This document shows, piece after piece, positions 1 to 11,877 of a stretch of 64,000 nt of DNA (positions are counted from its first letter, which is position 1; every line of letters begins with the position of its first letter). The notes beneath the pieces were generated by a model. The model was not told the origin of the DNA and did no database searches. It saw only the letters and a list, made by a program, of their open reading frames with translations. Position numbers and translations under genes: made by a program. This DNA comes from Noviherbaspirillum galbum (GTDB lineage: Bacteria > Pseudomonadota > Gammaproteobacteria > Burkholderiales > Burkholderiaceae_D): NCBI RefSeq assembly GCF_010974945.1, contig NZ_JAAIVB010000046.1:1-64000 (forward strand), read 5' to 3'.

Positions 1-425
1 TGCTGGTTGCACGTTCCATGCTGACCATGCGCAGCGCGTGCTGCAGCCGCAGGGCGCTGGGATGACGGCGACTCGCCGTCCGCAACGAGTGCCGCCTCGT
101 CCATCCCAGCCCCGAGTATCGCCCAACCAGGCAACCGCCTACCGCCAACCGCGCTCAATGCTTACGATACGCTGCTCACACTGTCCGCTGCATCCGACGC
201 ATCTCATGCGGGCATATTCCACTTATAAACCCCTTTCTCCAGCATTGTCGGTCTTAACGACAACTGAAAGTATGGCAAAAGCTTTTCCGAACAAACGTTT
301 AAAACCACTCACCCCGCAACGACGACCTGCAAGCTCCCCCTCATTCGCAGAATGGATATCGATCAAAAGATCATTGCCACCTTTTCCAACCGCTCCTCAC
401 ATGCATGCCAGTTCAACAGCCATGA
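1..425. other. Non-coding stretch downstream of the RND operon
   Basis: No convincing gene is seen here. The first 230 bases are GC-rich and the rest is AT-richer, as expected for intergenic DNA. A plus-strand frame is open from about 38 but runs straight into the antisense of the outer membrane factor gene, so it is a shadow. On the minus strand a frame beginning near 108 runs off the left edge without a recognisable protein signature. No U-tracted terminator hairpin is evident after the operon's last stop codon at 426. Confidence 0.4.
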
Positions 426-1943
426 TCAAGGCGCAGCGTTCGAAGCAATCTGATCACTTGACCAGCCTCCCCCCAACGCCTGGAGAAGGCCCACTGACGC
501 GGTTTGTCGGTCTGCCTGGGTCTGCAGCAACGCACGTTTGGCGGTCAGCGCAGTCACCTGCGCCGTCACGACTTCGGAATAACTGACCTGACCAGCCTTA
601 TAACGATTGAGCATCTGCACTTCCGCTTCCGACGCGGCACGAACGGCGTCTTGCCGCAGCTGCTGCTGCCGGTCCAGGACTTGCGAAGCGGCCAAGTAAT
701 CCTCGACCTCCTGGAAAGCCACCAAGACGGTTTGTCGATAGCGAGCGACCGTTTGATCGTAAGCTGACCTGGCTTCTTCCACCCTTGCCTTCGTGGCGCC
801 CGCATCGAACAAGGTTTGCGCAGCTGCGATCCCTAAAGACCAAAGCGTGGATGATGCCGTAAGCAACTCCGGCAAACGACTCGCATTCGAACCATACGAG
901 GCATTGAGAGTGAGGGCGGGAAAATACGCGGAGCGCGCAATTCCGATGGACTCGTTCGCTGCGGCGACACGCCGCTCGGATGCGGCGATATCAGGACGTC
1001 GCTGCAGCAAGCCCGAAGGAAGTGCCGCAGGAACGACGGGAATCGCGGACGTCCACTGCTGAAGAGGAGGAAGACTGAACGCCGCGGGAGCCTTGCCGAG
1101 CAGGACGGCTATTGCGTGCTCGAACTGGGCTCGCTGCCGGTCCAGCCCGGATAACTCTGCTTGTGCATTTGCCAGCTGCGTTTGGGCCTGAAGGACATCG
1201 CTTTTCGGGGCAATGCCGGCAGCATACCGATTCTGGGTAATCTGCAATACACGTTGATAGCCGTCAATCGACTGCGCCAGCAAGGCAGCCTGGAGATCGC
1301 TGAACCTCACGGAGAAATAGTCTGTGACCAACTCCGCTTGCGCGGACAGCGTCGCCGCGGCAAGGTCCGCTTCGCTGGCCGCTGCATTGGCTTGAGCATT
1401 ATTGACGCTCGCACCCAGTCTTCCCCAAACGTCCGGCTCCCAGCTTCCACCAAGACTGAGACGCATGGTCGTTCCGGTCCGCGAGCTTGACGTCGTGCTG
1501 CCGGCCGTGGTCCCGGACACCGCCCCTGATCCCCCACCGGAACGCGTGACGCCGCCATCGAGCGTCAATGACGGGAAGAGCGCCGCTCTCTGCTGAGACA
1601 CGAGGGCACGCGCCTGCGCATACGCGGCCGTGGCAATCGCAACGTTTTGATTGGATACCGACACAAGCGGAAGCGTGTCATCCAGCCAGCGATCTCCAAA
1701 CACGGTCCACCATGTCCCGCGCGACGCTTCGTCAGCCGGAGCAGCCTGAACCCATCCTTGGGCCTCCTTGAACTGGGCCGGCACCTCGATGTCCGGCCGG
1801 ACGTACTGCGGCGCAAGCGCGCAGCCGCCAAGGCAGCTTGCCGCCAGGATGAGCAGACCCGCTCTGCGGCTAGGGAAATCTCGAAGAATTGGCATATCCA
1901 TCATTGCGGTCCAGGGTGAATTGAGCTCAAGCGGAATGCGCAT
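426..1943 (-). CDS. RND efflux outer membrane factor, NodT/OprM-type lipoprotein
   Basis: Outer membrane channel of a tripartite RND pump, forming the trimeric beta-barrel and periplasmic tunnel through which drugs leave the cell. The 505-residue product has a lipoprotein signal with lipobox LGGC followed by ALAPQY, typical of the NodT family, then two TolC/OprM-like repeats (internal motif DVLQAQTQLA, and a second-half partner near AFQEVEDYLAA). It is the last gene of the mdtABC-type operon and overlaps the upstream permease by 17 bases, so translation is probably coupled. The ATG at 1943 is preceded by GGAA; in-frame ATGs at 1904 and 1901 would also leave a complete signal peptide, so the exact start is uncertain. 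Confidence 0.92.
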   Translation of the reverse strand: MRIPLELNSPWTAMMDMPILRDFPSRRAGLLILAASCLGGCALAPQYVRPDIEVPAQFKEAQGWVQAAPADEASRGTWWTVFGDRWLDDTLPLVSVSNQNVAIATAAYAQARALVSQQRAALFPSLTLDGGVTRSGGGSGAVSGTTAGSTTSSSRTGTTMRLSLGGSWEPDVWGRLGASVNNAQANAAASEADLAAATLSAQAELVTDYFSVRFSDLQAALLAQSIDGYQRVLQITQNRYAAGIAPKSDVLQAQTQLANAQAELSGLDRQRAQFEHAIAVLLGKAPAAFSLPPLQQWTSAIPVVPAALPSGLLQRRPDIAASERRVAAANESIGIARSAYFPALTLNASYGSNASRLPELLTASSTLWSLGIAAAQTLFDAGATKARVEEARSAYDQTVARYRQTVLVAFQEVEDYLAASQVLDRQQQLRQDAVRAASEAEVQMLNRYKAGQVSYSEVVTAQVTALTAKRALLQTQADRQTASVGLLQALGGGWSSDQIASNAAP

Positions 1944-4900
1944 CCAGGTTCCGGCTAAGTTGGTGTTCCGCGCTGCCGCGTCGTCGCAGGCGATCCAGCA
2001 GCAAATAGACGACCGGGGTAGTGAGCAGGGTCAGGAGCTGGCTTGCAATCAATCCTCCGATGATGGCTACGCCGAGCGGCCGCCGTAGCTCCGATCCTTC
2101 CCCGAATCCGATCGCGAGCGGCAATGCGCCAAACGCAGCAGCAAGCGTGGTCATGAGAATTGGGCGAAAGCGCAGCAGGCACGCTTCGCGCACTGCCTCA
2201 AGTGCAGATAGGCCGCGGGAACGTTCTGCTTCCAGCGCGAAGTCGATGATCAGGATTGCGTTCTTCTTGACGATGCCGATAAGCAGGAAGACCCCGATCA
2301 GGGCAATCAGGGAAAACTCCATGCGGAACATGAGCAGGGCCAGCACTGCGCCGACGCCGGCGGAAGGCAGGGTCGACAGCACCGTGACAGGATGCACCAG
2401 GCTTTCGTAAAGTATGCCAAGGACGATATAGATGGCAATCAGCGCTGCCATGATGAGCAGGGGCTGTTGTCCCTGCGATTCCTGGTAGCTCCGGGCCGTC
2501 CCCTGGAAACTGCCCCTGACGTTGCCGGGCATTGCGATCGCAGCTTCGGTTTGCCGGATGGCTTCCTGTGCATCGCTGAGCGATTTTCCTTCAGCCAGGT
2601 TGAACGAGACGGTCGTGGCGAGTTCGGCATCCTGGTGGCTGACCGAACTGGCGGTGGGTCGCTCGGCATACTTTGCGAAGGCCGACAAGGGGATCATCGT
2701 GGAGGGCGTGGTGCTGACCGTCTGTCCCGTTGCCTGATCACGCGACCCGGGATTCGCAGATACAGTTGCGCCGGACGCCGACGTAGACGCTGCGCCATTG
2801 CCTGCGCTCGATGCCGACGTTGCGAGCGCGGCGGCGCCGCTCGCGCCAGCCGGCGCGGCGGAAGTCGAGGCCGCACTCGCCGCTGCCGTAGAGGACGACT
2901 TTGCCGGCACGTAGATGTCGTTCAAGGCAAGGGGCCCCGCTGCGAAGCGTGGCGCCACCTGCATGATCACGCGGTACTGGTTGAGCTCGTCATAGATGGT
3001 CGCCACCTGGCGCTGGCCGAAGGCATTGTAGAGAGCGTTATCGATATCGCGCGCCGAAATGCCAAATCGCGCGGCAGCATCCTTGTCGATATCCACGTAG
3101 GTTTCCACGCCGCTGTCTTGCTGGTCGGTGTCGATGTCCGTCAGTTCCGGGCGCTGTTTCAATGCGTCGGCAAGGCGGGCCGACCACTGCTTGAGATCGG
3201 CGGTGTTGTCGCTCTTCAGCGTGTACTGGTAGGTGGACAGGCTTTGCCGGCCACCCATGCGTACGTCCTGCACAGGGTTCAGGAAAAGGCTGACGCCGGT
3301 CACGCGCGCAAACTGGGGACGCAGGCGCGCAATCACCGCCTGGCCGGTGTCGGTTCTTTGGCTGGCTGGCTTCAGGTTGACGAATAGAAAACCGCCCCCC
3401 GCACGTCCCCCGCCGATGAAGCCGACTACCGTGTCCACCGCGGGATCGCGACGGATGATGTCAACCAGTTGCCGGAGTTTTCCTTGCAGCGCCTGGAAGC
3501 TGATGCTTTGGTCCGCGCGCAGGCCGCCATTGAGCTGGCCGGTATCCTGCTGGGGAAAGAATCCCTTGGGCGCGGCGGCGAACAGGTAGACGTTCACGCC
3601 GACCACGACGGCAAGCACGAACAGCATGAGCCAGCGGTGCAGCAAGGCCCAGTCCAGGCTTCGCTCGTAGGCGTGCTGCACGGAGCCGAAACCGCGTTCC
3701 AGGAACCTGGCAATCCGCCCTTGCCGGCGGTGTGCCGCTCCAGGCTTCAGCAGCCACGCGCACATCATCGGCGTGGTCGTCAGGGAGATGATCATCGAAA
3801 TCAGCACCGCCGCGGAAAGCGTCACCGCAAACTCCCGGAACAGCCTGCCAACCTGTCCGCCCATGAACAGCAAGGGAATGAAGACGGCAACCAGTGACAG
3901 GCTGATGGAAACCACGGTAAAGCCCACTTCGCGCGCGCCGAGCAGGGCCGCCTGGAAGCGGTCCATTCCCGCCTCGATATGCCGGCTGGTGTTTTCCAGC
4001 ACCACGATGGCATCGTCGACCACGAATCCGGTCGCCACGGTCAGGGCCATCAGGCTGAGGTTGTTCAGGCTGAAGCCCAACAGGTACATGATGCCGAAGG
4101 TGCCGAGCAGGGAAACGATCGTCGCTACGGCGGGAATGATCGTGGCCCGCAGGGAACGCAGGAAGAGGCCAACCACGATAACGACGAGCACGACGGCAAT
4201 GATCAGCGTAACCTCGATTTCATGCAGCGAGGAACGAACGGATATCGTGCGGTCCGAGGCTACCTGCAAGTTCACGTCCTGGGGCAGCTGGGCCTGCAGC
4301 GTCGGCAAGGCAGCCCGCACGCCGTCCACGGTTTCGATGACATTGGCCCCCGGCTGGCGCGTGATCAGCACCACGATGGCGGGCTGTCCGTTGAATAGGC
4401 CCAAGGTACGGATGTCCTCTACGCCGTCACTGACTTCTGCCACATCCTGCAAACGCACCGGCGCATCGTTGCGCCAGGCGACGATCAGCCCGCGGTAGTC
4501 GGCGGCCATCAGCCGGCGCTGGCCGGGACCGGCCTGGCTGTAGATCTGCAACCTGCGACCTTCGCCTTCGATGGCGCCCTTGGGCCGGTTGGCGGTCGCA
4601 GCCTGGATCGCGGCGCGCACGTCCTCGGTCGAGATGCCTTCCCGGTTCAAGGCGAACGGCAACAGCTCCACTCTGACGGCTGGCAGCGATCCGCCGCCGA
4701 TCTCGACGTCTCCCACGCCAGGCACCTGGGCAAGCTTCTGCTGGACCAGGTTTGCGACTTCCTCGTAGATTTGCCCGGGCGACCGTGTCTGGGACGTCAG
4801 GGCGAGAATTATGACCGGCGCATCAGACGGATTGATCTTGCGATAGGTTGGATTGCTACGCAGGGTCGCGGGAAGGTCCGCCCTGGAGGCATTGATTGCC

Positions 4901-5229
4901 GCCTGGACTTCACGGGCCGCGGCATCGATCTTGCGATTCAGTTCGAACTGCAGGTTGATCCGGCTCGATCCGGTGCCGCTGCTCGAGGTGATTTCGTTGA
5001 CGCCGGCAATCGTTCCCAGCCGTCGTTCAAGAGGCGTGGCGACGCTGGTCGCCATGGTTTCAGGGCTAGCGCCCGGAAGCGACGCGCTCACCGAAATCGC
5101 GGGGAAGTCGACCTGCGGCAGCGGGGATACCGGCAACACGAAAAACGCGGCGATGCCGGCCAGCGCGAGTCCGATCGTCAAGAGCACGGTCGCGACCGGC
5201 CGGCGCACGAAGGGTGCGGACAGGTTCAT
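1927..5229 (-). CDS. mdtC: RND multidrug efflux permease, MdtC/MuxC-type
   Basis: Inner-membrane proton/drug antiporter of the hydrophobe-amphiphile efflux (HAE1) family. At 1100 residues it is about 60-70 longer than usual. The N-terminus has the family hallmark [14 protein letters not shown] and [11 protein letters not shown], and the transmembrane-4 segment carries [18 protein letters not shown] with the proton-relay aspartates. MdtB/MdtC pumps work as heterotrimers, consistent with the adjacent second permease. The odd feature is an Ala/Ser-rich insert at about residues 775-842 (about 2700-2905), between IYVPAK and IPLSAFAKY in the second periplasmic loop. The gene overlaps the preceding permease by ATGA and the following outer membrane factor by 17 bases. 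Confidence 0.93.
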   Translation of the reverse strand: MNLSAPFVRRPVATVLLTIGLALAGIAAFFVLPVSPLPQVDFPAISVSASLPGASPETMATSVATPLERRLGTIAGVNEITSSSGTGSSRINLQFELNRKIDAAAREVQAAINASRADLPATLRSNPTYRKINPSDAPVIILALTSQTRSPGQIYEEVANLVQQKLAQVPGVGDVEIGGGSLPAVRVELLPFALNREGISTEDVRAAIQAATANRPKGAIEGEGRRLQIYSQAGPGQRRLMAADYRGLIVAWRNDAPVRLQDVAEVSDGVEDIRTLGLFNGQPAIVVLITRQPGANVIETVDGVRAALPTLQAQLPQDVNLQVASDRTISVRSSLHEIEVTLIIAVVLVVIVVGLFLRSLRATIIPAVATIVSLLGTFGIMYLLGFSLNNLSLMALTVATGFVVDDAIVVLENTSRHIEAGMDRFQAALLGAREVGFTVVSISLSLVAVFIPLLFMGGQVGRLFREFAVTLSAAVLISMIISLTTTPMMCAWLLKPGAAHRRQGRIARFLERGFGSVQHAYERSLDWALLHRWLMLFVLAVVVGVNVYLFAAAPKGFFPQQDTGQLNGGLRADQSISFQALQGKLRQLVDIIRRDPAVDTVVGFIGGGRAGGGFLFVNLKPASQRTDTGQAVIARLRPQFARVTGVSLFLNPVQDVRMGGRQSLSTYQYTLKSDNTADLKQWSARLADALKQRPELTDIDTDQQDSGVETYVDIDKDAAARFGISARDIDNALYNAFGQRQVATIYDELNQYRVIMQVAPRFAAGPLALNDIYVPAKSSSTAAASAASTSAAPAGASGAAALATSASSAGNGAASTSASGATVSANPGSRDQATGQTVSTTPSTMIPLSAFAKYAERPTASSVSHQDAELATTVSFNLAEGKSLSDAQEAIRQTEAAIAMPGNVRGSFQGTARSYQESQGQQPLLIMAALIAIYIVLGILYESLVHPVTVLSTLPSAGVGAVLALLMFRMEFSLIALIGVFLLIGIVKKNAILIIDFALEAERSRGLSALEAVREACLLRFRPILMTTLAAAFGALPLAIGFGEGSELRRPLGVAIIGGLIASQLLTLLTTPVVYLLLDRLRRRGSAEHQLSRNLDAHSA

Positions 5230-8200
5230 GCCGGGTTCTCCTCGGGCCTCGCCGCCGAGGACTTAGTAGACCGCCTTCCCAGGCGATCGAAGGCCAGGTA
5301 GATGACAGGCGTGGTGAACAGCGTCAGCAACTGGCTCACGATCAGGCCGCCAAAGATCGCCAGGCCGAGCGGCCGCCGCAGTTCCGCGCCTTCGCCCCAG
5401 CCGAACATGAGCGGCACGGCCGCGAACAGGGCGGCCAGCGTCGTCATCAGGATGGGCCGGAAGCGCAGCAGAGCGGCCTGGTGGATTGCTTCGCGCGGCG
5501 CCTTGCCTTCGTTGCGCTCCGCATCGATGGCGAAGTCGATCATCATGATGGCGTTCTTCTTCACGATGCCGATCAGCAGAATGATGCCGATGATCCCGAT
5601 CACGCCAAGATCGTTCCCGGTCAGCATCAGCGCCAGCAGGGCGCCGACGCCTGCCGAAGGCAGGGTCGAGAGGATGGTCAGCGGATGGATGTAGCTTTCA
5701 TAGAGCACGCCTAGCACGATGTAGACACAGACCACGGCGGCAAGGATCAGCCAGAGCTGGTTGGTCAGCGAGGCTTCGTACGCGCCGGCGGCTCCAAGAA
5801 AGCTGATCGATACCGCGGGCGGAAGCTGGATGTCCTTGGCGGCCGCACGGATCGCTTGCACGGCTTCGCCCAGTGAGACGCCGGAAGCCGTATCGAAACC
5901 CAGCGTGGTCGCGGGGTACTGCGCTACCCGCGTCACCTGCAATGGCGCTTGTCGTTCCTCCACGCGGGCGATTGCCGACAGGGGCGCGGTCTTGCCCGAA
6001 CTCGTGCGCAACGGCAGCAGGCCAAGCGATTCGGGCGTGGAAAGCAGTCCCGGGCTGGCCTCGAGAATCACGCGATATTGGTTGCTCTGCGTGAAGATGG
6101 TTGACACGATGCGTTGGCCGAAAGCACTGTACAACGCGTCGTCGATCGAGGCGGCGCTGATCGACAAGCGCGCCGCCGTGTCGCGGTCGATCTGCACGAA
6201 TGCCGCCGGCGCGCTGGCGCCCGCATCCGACGTGACGTTGCGCAGGGCATCGCTCTCGCGCATCCGGTCGGCCAGCAGGGAAGACCATTTCTGCACGGAC
6301 GCGCTGTCGGCGCCTTCGAGCGAGAGCCGGAATTGCGTCGGACCGTTTTCGGCATCGATGGTCAGGTCCTGCGTGGGCTGGAGATACAGGGTGACGCCGG
6401 GAATCCTGCCCACGCGATCGCGCAGATGCTGCATCGTTTCCTGCAGGGATGGACGGTCACGCTTGAGATGGATGAGCATGCTCCCGGTATGAAGCATGGT
6501 ATTGGATGCGCAATCCACCCCGACCAGCGAGCTGAGGCTTTCGACGGCAGGGTCTTCCAGGATGGACGCCGCCACTTCCTGTTGCAGCGCGCTCATGCGT
6601 TCGAACGACACGGCCTGCGGCGCCTCGATGCGCGCCTGCAGTTGCCCCGTATCCTGCTGCGGGAACAGGCCCTTGGGTATCCAGAGGTACAGCAGGACGG
6701 TCAGTGCCAGCGTGCCGGCGGCAACGATGAGCGTGAGGGCCTGGCGTGCGAGGATCCATTGCAGGGCGATATCGTAGCGATGGATGACCCGATCGAACAG
6801 GCGCTGCATCCTGCCGGGAGAACCGCCATGCCCGGAGGCCGACCGCCAGCGCGCCGACATCATCGGCACCAGGGTGAGCGACACGACCGCCGAGATGAGG
6901 ATGGTGATCGACAAGGTCACGGCGAACTCCCGGAACAGCCGCCCGACGACGTCGCCCATGAACAGCAGCGGAATCAGCACGGCGATCAGCGATACCGTCA
7001 GCGATATGATGGTAAAGCCGATCTGGGTGGCGCCCTTGAGGGCGGCTTCCATCGGCCGTTCCCCTTGCTCGATGTAGCGCGAAATGTTTTCGATCATCAC
7101 GATCGCGTCGTCCACCACGAAGCCGGTCGCGATCGTCAGGGCCATCAGGCTCAGGTTGTTGAGGCTGTATCCGAGCAGGTACATGACGCCGCAGGTGCCG
7201 ATCAGGGAAATCGGCACGGCGAGGCTGGCGATGACGGTTGCCCGCAGGTCGCGCAGAAAGGCGAAGATCACCAGCACGACGAGGAGGACGGCCAGCACGA
7301 GTTCGATCTCCACGTGCTCCACCGAGGCGCGGATGCCCGTCGTGCGGTCGCTGAGCACGTTGACCTGCAGCGCAGCCGGCAGGCCCGCCTGCAGCTCGGG
7401 CAAGCGTTCCTTGATGGCGTCGACGGTGGCGATCACGTTGGCGCCGGGCTGGCGCTGCACGTTCAGGATGATGGCCGGCTTGGTTCCTGCCCAGGCGGCG
7501 AGCTTGACGTTCTCCGCGCTTTCGACCACGCGCGCCACGTTCGACAGGCGCACCGGCGCGCCGTTGCGGTAGGCGATGACGAGGTTCTTGTAATCGTCGA
7601 CGGTCAGCAACTGGTCATTGGCATTGATGGAGAACGCCCGGGTCGGCCCGTCGAAGTTCCCCTTCGCGCTGTTGGCATTGGCCGCCGCGATCGCCGTGCG
7701 CACCGTATCCAGCCCGAGCCCGAAGGAAGCAAGGGCCTGGGTGTCGGCCTGGATGCGCATGGCCGGACGCTGGCCGCCGGACAGGGTCACGAGGCCCACG
7801 CCGGGGACCTGGCTGATCTTCAAGGCAAGCCGCGTATTGGCCAGGTTCTGCACCTCTGTGAGCGGCAGGGTATCGGAAGTGATGGCCAGCGTGAGCACGG
7901 GGGCGTCCGCCGGATTGACCTTGGCGTAGACCGGCGGCGCGGGCAGGTCGGCTGGCAGCAGGGAGCTGCCGGCATTGATGGCCGCCTGCACTTCCTGCTC
8001 CGCGACGTCGAGCGCAAGTCCGAGGCCGAACTGCAAGGTAATGATCGACACGCCGGCAGCGCTGGTCGAGCTCATGCGCTGCAACCCGGCCATCTGCCCG
8101 AACTGGCGCTCCAGCGGCGCCGTGACGCTCTGGCTCATGACTTCAGGACTGCCGCCGGGATACAGGGTTTGCACCTGGATGGTCGGAAAGTCGACCTGGG

Positions 8201-8312
8201 GCAGGGCGGACAGGGGAAGGAAGCGGAATCCGAGGAATCCCGCCAGGACGATGGCCAGCATCAGCAGCGACGTCGCCACGGGTCGCTGGATGAAGGGACG
8301 CGACGGACTCAT
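5226..8312 (-). CDS. mdtB: RND multidrug efflux permease, MdtB/MuxB-type
   Basis: Second inner-membrane RND subunit, 1028 residues, the normal length for the family. It shows [15 protein letters not shown] at the N-terminus, [19 protein letters not shown], and [18 protein letters not shown] in transmembrane helix 4, which carries the paired aspartates of the proton relay. The C-terminal half repeats the topology ([14 protein letters not shown] motif, here [13 protein letters not shown], and [14 protein letters not shown]). It overlaps the MdtA gene by 4 bases and the MdtC gene by 4 bases, so the two permeases are made together, as expected for an MdtB2-MdtC1 heterotrimer. Confidence 0.94.
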   Translation of the reverse strand: MSPSRPFIQRPVATSLLMLAIVLAGFLGFRFLPLSALPQVDFPTIQVQTLYPGGSPEVMSQSVTAPLERQFGQMAGLQRMSSTSAAGVSIITLQFGLGLALDVAEQEVQAAINAGSSLLPADLPAPPVYAKVNPADAPVLTLAITSDTLPLTEVQNLANTRLALKISQVPGVGLVTLSGGQRPAMRIQADTQALASFGLGLDTVRTAIAAANANSAKGNFDGPTRAFSINANDQLLTVDDYKNLVIAYRNGAPVRLSNVARVVESAENVKLAAWAGTKPAIILNVQRQPGANVIATVDAIKERLPELQAGLPAALQVNVLSDRTTGIRASVEHVEIELVLAVLLVVLVIFAFLRDLRATVIASLAVPISLIGTCGVMYLLGYSLNNLSLMALTIATGFVVDDAIVMIENISRYIEQGERPMEAALKGATQIGFTIISLTVSLIAVLIPLLFMGDVVGRLFREFAVTLSITILISAVVSLTLVPMMSARWRSASGHGGSPGRMQRLFDRVIHRYDIALQWILARQALTLIVAAGTLALTVLLYLWIPKGLFPQQDTGQLQARIEAPQAVSFERMSALQQEVAASILEDPAVESLSSLVGVDCASNTMLHTGSMLIHLKRDRPSLQETMQHLRDRVGRIPGVTLYLQPTQDLTIDAENGPTQFRLSLEGADSASVQKWSSLLADRMRESDALRNVTSDAGASAPAAFVQIDRDTAARLSISAASIDDALYSAFGQRIVSTIFTQSNQYRVILEASPGLLSTPESLGLLPLRTSSGKTAPLSAIARVEERQAPLQVTRVAQYPATTLGFDTASGVSLGEAVQAIRAAAKDIQLPPAVSISFLGAAGAYEASLTNQLWLILAAVVCVYIVLGVLYESYIHPLTILSTLPSAGVGALLALMLTGNDLGVIGIIGIILLIGIVKKNAIMMIDFAIDAERNEGKAPREAIHQAALLRFRPILMTTLAALFAAVPLMFGWGEGAELRRPLGLAIFGGLIVSQLLTLFTTPVIYLAFDRLGRRSTKSSAARPEENPA

Positions 8313-9589
8313 GGCGTGCCCGCGGGCGTGGGTCGGCGCTGTCCGCTGCCGGCATTGCGGCGGTTTCCACCCTGGCCGCCGGGCGCTCCGGCGCCGGGCC
8401 GCTCGCCCGGCAGGTTGACCTTCGCGCCGTCCTTGAGGCGGTCCGCGCCCTCGGTAACGACCTGCTCTCCGGCTTGCAGCCCGGAGAGTATCTGCACCTT
8501 GTCGGCCGTCGCCAGGCCGCGCTTCACGTTGCGCAGCATCGCCGTTCGCTGCGCCGGGTCGACCACGTACACGTAGTCGCCGTTGGCGCCATGCCGGACC
8601 GCATTGACCGGAACGACCAGCGCACCCGGTTCCATGCGCAGCAGCAACTGCACATTGACGAACTGGCTGGGATACAAGGCGCCGCGGCTGTTATCGAAGC
8701 GGGCCTTCGCGCGCACCGTGCCGGTCTGGGGATCGACCTGGTTGTCGAGCGCCAGGAAGCGGCCGGTATCGAGGGTATTCTGCCTTCCCTGGTCGAGCGC
8801 GGTCACGGGAAGGGAAGTTCCGTCAGCCATGCCGGACAGGCGCGCGGTGAGCTCGGGAATGCGATCCTGAGGCAGGGCAAACTGCACATCGATCGGGGTG
8901 GTCTGGGTAATGACCGTGATGCCGTTGGTGTCGTTCGGGCTGACGACATTGCCGAGGTCGACGTTGCGCAAGCCCGCGCGTCCGGAAATCGGCGCGACGA
9001 TGCGTGAATAGCCGAGGTTGAGCTTGGCTGTGGTCTCCGCCGCCTTGTCGGCCGCCACCGTTCCCTCGAGCTGCTTGACAAGGGCGGCCTGGGTATCGAC
9101 CTCCTGGCGCGCGATTGAATCTTGCGCGAGCAAAGTCTGGAAACGATCCAGCATCTGGCGCGCATTGGAAAGCTGGGCTTCGTCACGCTGGCGCTGCCCG
9201 GTTGCCTGCATCAGCGTCGCTTCGAACTGGCGCGGATCGATCACGGCCAAAGTCTGTCCCGCCTTTACCGGCTGGCCTTCCGAAAAGAGGATTTCCTTGA
9301 GTACCCCGGAGACCTGCGGCCTCACCGTAGCCGCCGCCGATGCATTGACCGTCCCGAGCGCTTCGATGATCACGGGCAAGTCAGCGCGGGCAACCTGCGC
9401 GATGCCCACGGTTGTCGGGGGCGGACTGCGCCGCCCTCCTGCCTGTCCCGCTCCTTCCTTACCCTGATGGTTGACCAGGTACCATGCCAGTCCCAGCAGC
9501 AGCCCTACGCCAAGCAGGGTCATCAACACGCCGAGGGGAAATCGCCGGCGCGGACGCGCGGCGGGAGCGGTATCTTCGGGAATGGTCAC
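8309..9589 (-). CDS. mdtA: RND efflux membrane fusion protein, MdtA-type
   Basis: Periplasmic adaptor linking the RND permeases to the outer membrane channel. The 426-residue protein starts with a proline/arginine-rich cytoplasmic tail and one hydrophobic anchor (about residues 18-38, [19 protein letters not shown]). It continues with the lipoyl/beta-barrel core ([21 protein letters not shown], split here as a standard MFP motif) and an alpha-hairpin, and ends in a Gly/Arg-rich tail. The start is GTG, with AGGA about 8 bases upstream. It is the first gene of the operon, and the divergent helicase lies beyond a roughly 250-base intergenic region that must hold the promoter. A possible minus-strand -35 (TTGTCA near 9651) lacks a good -10. 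Confidence 0.93.
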   Translation of the reverse strand: MTIPEDTAPAARPRRRFPLGVLMTLLGVGLLLGLAWYLVNHQGKEGAGQAGGRRSPPPTTVGIAQVARADLPVIIEALGTVNASAAATVRPQVSGVLKEILFSEGQPVKAGQTLAVIDPRQFEATLMQATGQRQRDEAQLSNARQMLDRFQTLLAQDSIARQEVDTQAALVKQLEGTVAADKAAETTAKLNLGYSRIVAPISGRAGLRNVDLGNVVSPNDTNGITVITQTTPIDVQFALPQDRIPELTARLSGMADGTSLPVTALDQGRQNTLDTGRFLALDNQVDPQTGTVRAKARFDNSRGALYPSQFVNVQLLLRMEPGALVVPVNAVRHGANGDYVYVVDPAQRTAMLRNVKRGLATADKVQILSGLQAGEQVVTEGADRLKDGAKVNLPGERPGAGAPGGQGGNRRNAGSGQRRPTPAGTP

Positions 9590-9841
9590 AGGATTTTCCT
9601 AGGGTTCTTATTTTCGGTTGGCGGGATATCGCGGACGCAATGTTCGTATGACAATCGCTTGGGAAAAAGTTTGGCAGAGTCGTGTATCCTCAACTTGTCC
9701 GTCACCGGCACATTTGTATCGGAATGTTTACGCATTTGATTGCCGGCAATGCCTCGCCTCCGGCGCGCGCAAGGACAAGGCCCGGAACGAAGTGGGAATT
9801 CCATCCGTCGAACCGGCAAATATTCCCTCTATGGCACCCCG

Positions 9842-11872
9842 ATGGCTACAGGACACGCCGAATCCGATGATCAATCCGGCTCGCCGGCGGAGTCACCACT
9901 CCAGGAACAAGCTCACACACAACCCCGGTCCGACCCGGGCACGCCTTCGGACGCGGCAGCATCGGCGGAAGAGTGCGCGCTGCAATGCGGCGCGGAGCTG
10001 CTGAAGCTCGAGGGCAGCGTCGCCATCCGCTTTGCCGGCGCCGTGCAGGCGGACGGGCTGGACGTGCCTTATGCGCTCGTGCCCAACAAGGGCGTGCTGG
10101 CGAAGCCGTCGAAATGGCGGCGCATGGAGCCCGAGGCTCAGCTGGCATTGATCAGGGAGCGGGCGCAGCCCGGGGCGCGGCAGGAATTGCATGCCGCAAC
10201 CCGTGCATTCGTGCACCGCGTCGCGGCGCTCGCCGAAGACGACAATCTCGACCCCATGGCGTTTCTCGGCAGCCTGGCACAAGGTTCGGGAACGATGATC
10301 GCCCAGGAAGTCTTCGAGCGAATAGAGCAACGGCTGGAACACGCCATCGAACGGCGGCGCGAGGAAAGACATGCGATCCTCACTCGCGAGAGCATCAACC
10401 TGGCCGAGTATCCGCAATCCTTCGACGTCGCGAGCCGCTTGCCCCGCCGCTTCATCGCCCTGCTTGGGCCGACCAATTCCGGCAAGACCCACCGCGCCAT
10501 GGAAGCTCTTGCCAGGGCGAAGAGCGGCATCTATCTCGCGCCCCTGCGCCTGCTGGCCCTGGAAAACTACGAGCGCCTGCTGGAAGCCCGGCCGCATGGC
10601 GAACCGTTAAAAGTGAACCTCGTTACGGGTGAAGAGCGGCGCATCGTCGACGGCGCCACTCACGTGGCAAGCACCGTGGAGATGCTCGATCCGCGCAATC
10701 GCGTCGAGGTCGCCGTCATCGACGAAATCCAGATGCTGGCGGACCGGGACCGCGGCGCCGCGTGGACGGCGGCGGTCTGCGGAGCGCCGGCCAGCGTGGT
10801 ATATCTCGTGGGCGCGCCGGAAGCGCGGCAGGCCGTGGAAGCGCTTGCGGAGCGGCTCGAGTGTCCCGTCGAAGTCCACGTCCTCAAGCGCAAGGCCCCG
10901 CTGAACCTGGAGCCGGGCGCGGTGCGCAAGATCAAGAACCTGCGCAGCGGCGATGCGGTGATCGCCTTCTCGCGGCGTGACGTGCTGATGTGGCGGGACA
11001 TGATCGCCGAACAGGGGCATTCGGTGTCCACCATCTATGGCAATCTGTCGCCCGAGGTACGCCAGGCGCAGGCGGCGCGCTTCCGTGACCGCAGCGCGGA
11101 CATCGTGGTGGGAACCGACGCCATTGCCATGGGGCTGAACCTCCCCATCGAGCGCGTCGTCCTGACCACCTCGGTCAAGTTCAATGGCGTGGAGGAAGAA
11201 GAGATTTCCGTCGCCCTCGCCAAGCAGATCGCCGGCAGGGCGGGGCGCTTCGGTGTGCACGAGGAAGGTTTCGTCGCCGGGTACGACGACGAGACCCACC
11301 AGGTGCTGCGCGCCTTGCTCAAGGAAAAGATCCCGCCGATTCCTCCGACGGGATTCGCGGTCGCTCCCTCCCTCGACCATCTCCACAAGATTTCATCGGT
11401 CACCGGCGAGCAGTCGCTGGCCCGCCTGTTCAAGCGCTTCGTGCACAACATCGATGTGCCGGATGGCTTCTTCTATCCGCGCATCACGGAAGAACAGATG
11501 GAACGCGCGATCTGGCTCGATACCCTGCAGTTGTCGATCGCCGAGAAGTTCACGATGTCTCTGGTGCCGCTGTCATCGCGCATCGTGTCGCTGCATCAGA
11601 TCTGGGAAGGATGGGCGCGCAACCTGGCCCGCAGGAAGGTCGTTACCTTGAGCAGGGATCCGCACGACCTGTTCCATAAGAATCTCCAGGAGGTCGAGGA
11701 TACCTGCCGAATGTATTCCGCCTACGCATGGCTTGGTTTTCGCATCCCGGAGTTTTTCCCGGACGGCGAGTTCGGGCATGAACTCGCCCGCGAGGCGTCC
11801 GAACGCGTCGATGCCATGCTGCAGGCGCAGAATGCCGCGGCGCGCAAGAGGCGGAGCGGCCGGGGCCGTTGA
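9842..11872 (+). CDS. SUV3-like DExH-box RNA helicase
   Basis: Superfamily 2 helicase resembling eukaryotic/mitochondrial SUV3, which unwinds RNA for the degradosome; bacterial members are poorly characterised. From this start it has 676 residues. Walker A is LLGPTNSGKTH (about residue 208), the Walker B box is DEIQ (about residue 293), motif V is DAIAMGLNLP and motif VI is QIAGRAGRFG. A SUV3-type C-terminal helical region follows (residues about 530-670, with WEGWARNLARRK). The first 120 residues are variable and may be disordered. Upstream in-frame starts exist at 9749 (ATG) and 9740 (TTG), but the extra residues look like translated non-coding DNA; none of the starts has a clear ribosome binding site. 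The gene is monocistronic and convergent with the next gene, 5 bases away. Confidence 0.85.
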   Translation: MATGHAESDDQSGSPAESPLQEQAHTQPRSDPGTPSDAAASAEECALQCGAELLKLEGSVAIRFAGAVQADGLDVPYALVPNKGVLAKPSKWRRMEPEAQLALIRERAQPGARQELHAATRAFVHRVAALAEDDNLDPMAFLGSLAQGSGTMIAQEVFERIEQRLEHAIERRREERHAILTRESINLAEYPQSFDVASRLPRRFIALLGPTNSGKTHRAMEALARAKSGIYLAPLRLLALENYERLLEARPHGEPLKVNLVTGEERRIVDGATHVASTVEMLDPRNRVEVAVIDEIQMLADRDRGAAWTAAVCGAPASVVYLVGAPEARQAVEALAERLECPVEVHVLKRKAPLNLEPGAVRKIKNLRSGDAVIAFSRRDVLMWRDMIAEQGHSVSTIYGNLSPEVRQAQAARFRDRSADIVVGTDAIAMGLNLPIERVVLTTSVKFNGVEEEEISVALAKQIAGRAGRFGVHEEGFVAGYDDETHQVLRALLKEKIPPIPPTGFAVAPSLDHLHKISSVTGEQSLARLFKRFVHNIDVPDGFFYPRITEEQMERAIWLDTLQLSIAEKFTMSLVPLSSRIVSLHQIWEGWARNLARRKVVTLSRDPHDLFHKNLQEVEDTCRMYSAYAWLGFRIPEFFPDGEFGHELAREASERVDAMLQAQNAAARKRRSGRGR

Positions 11873-11877
11873 GCTTG

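Noticed and set aside
38..586. Plus-strand open frame at the left edge
   Set aside because: It overlaps the 3' end of the outer membrane factor gene on the other strand, and its protein is Pro/Ser/Arg-rich without any motif.
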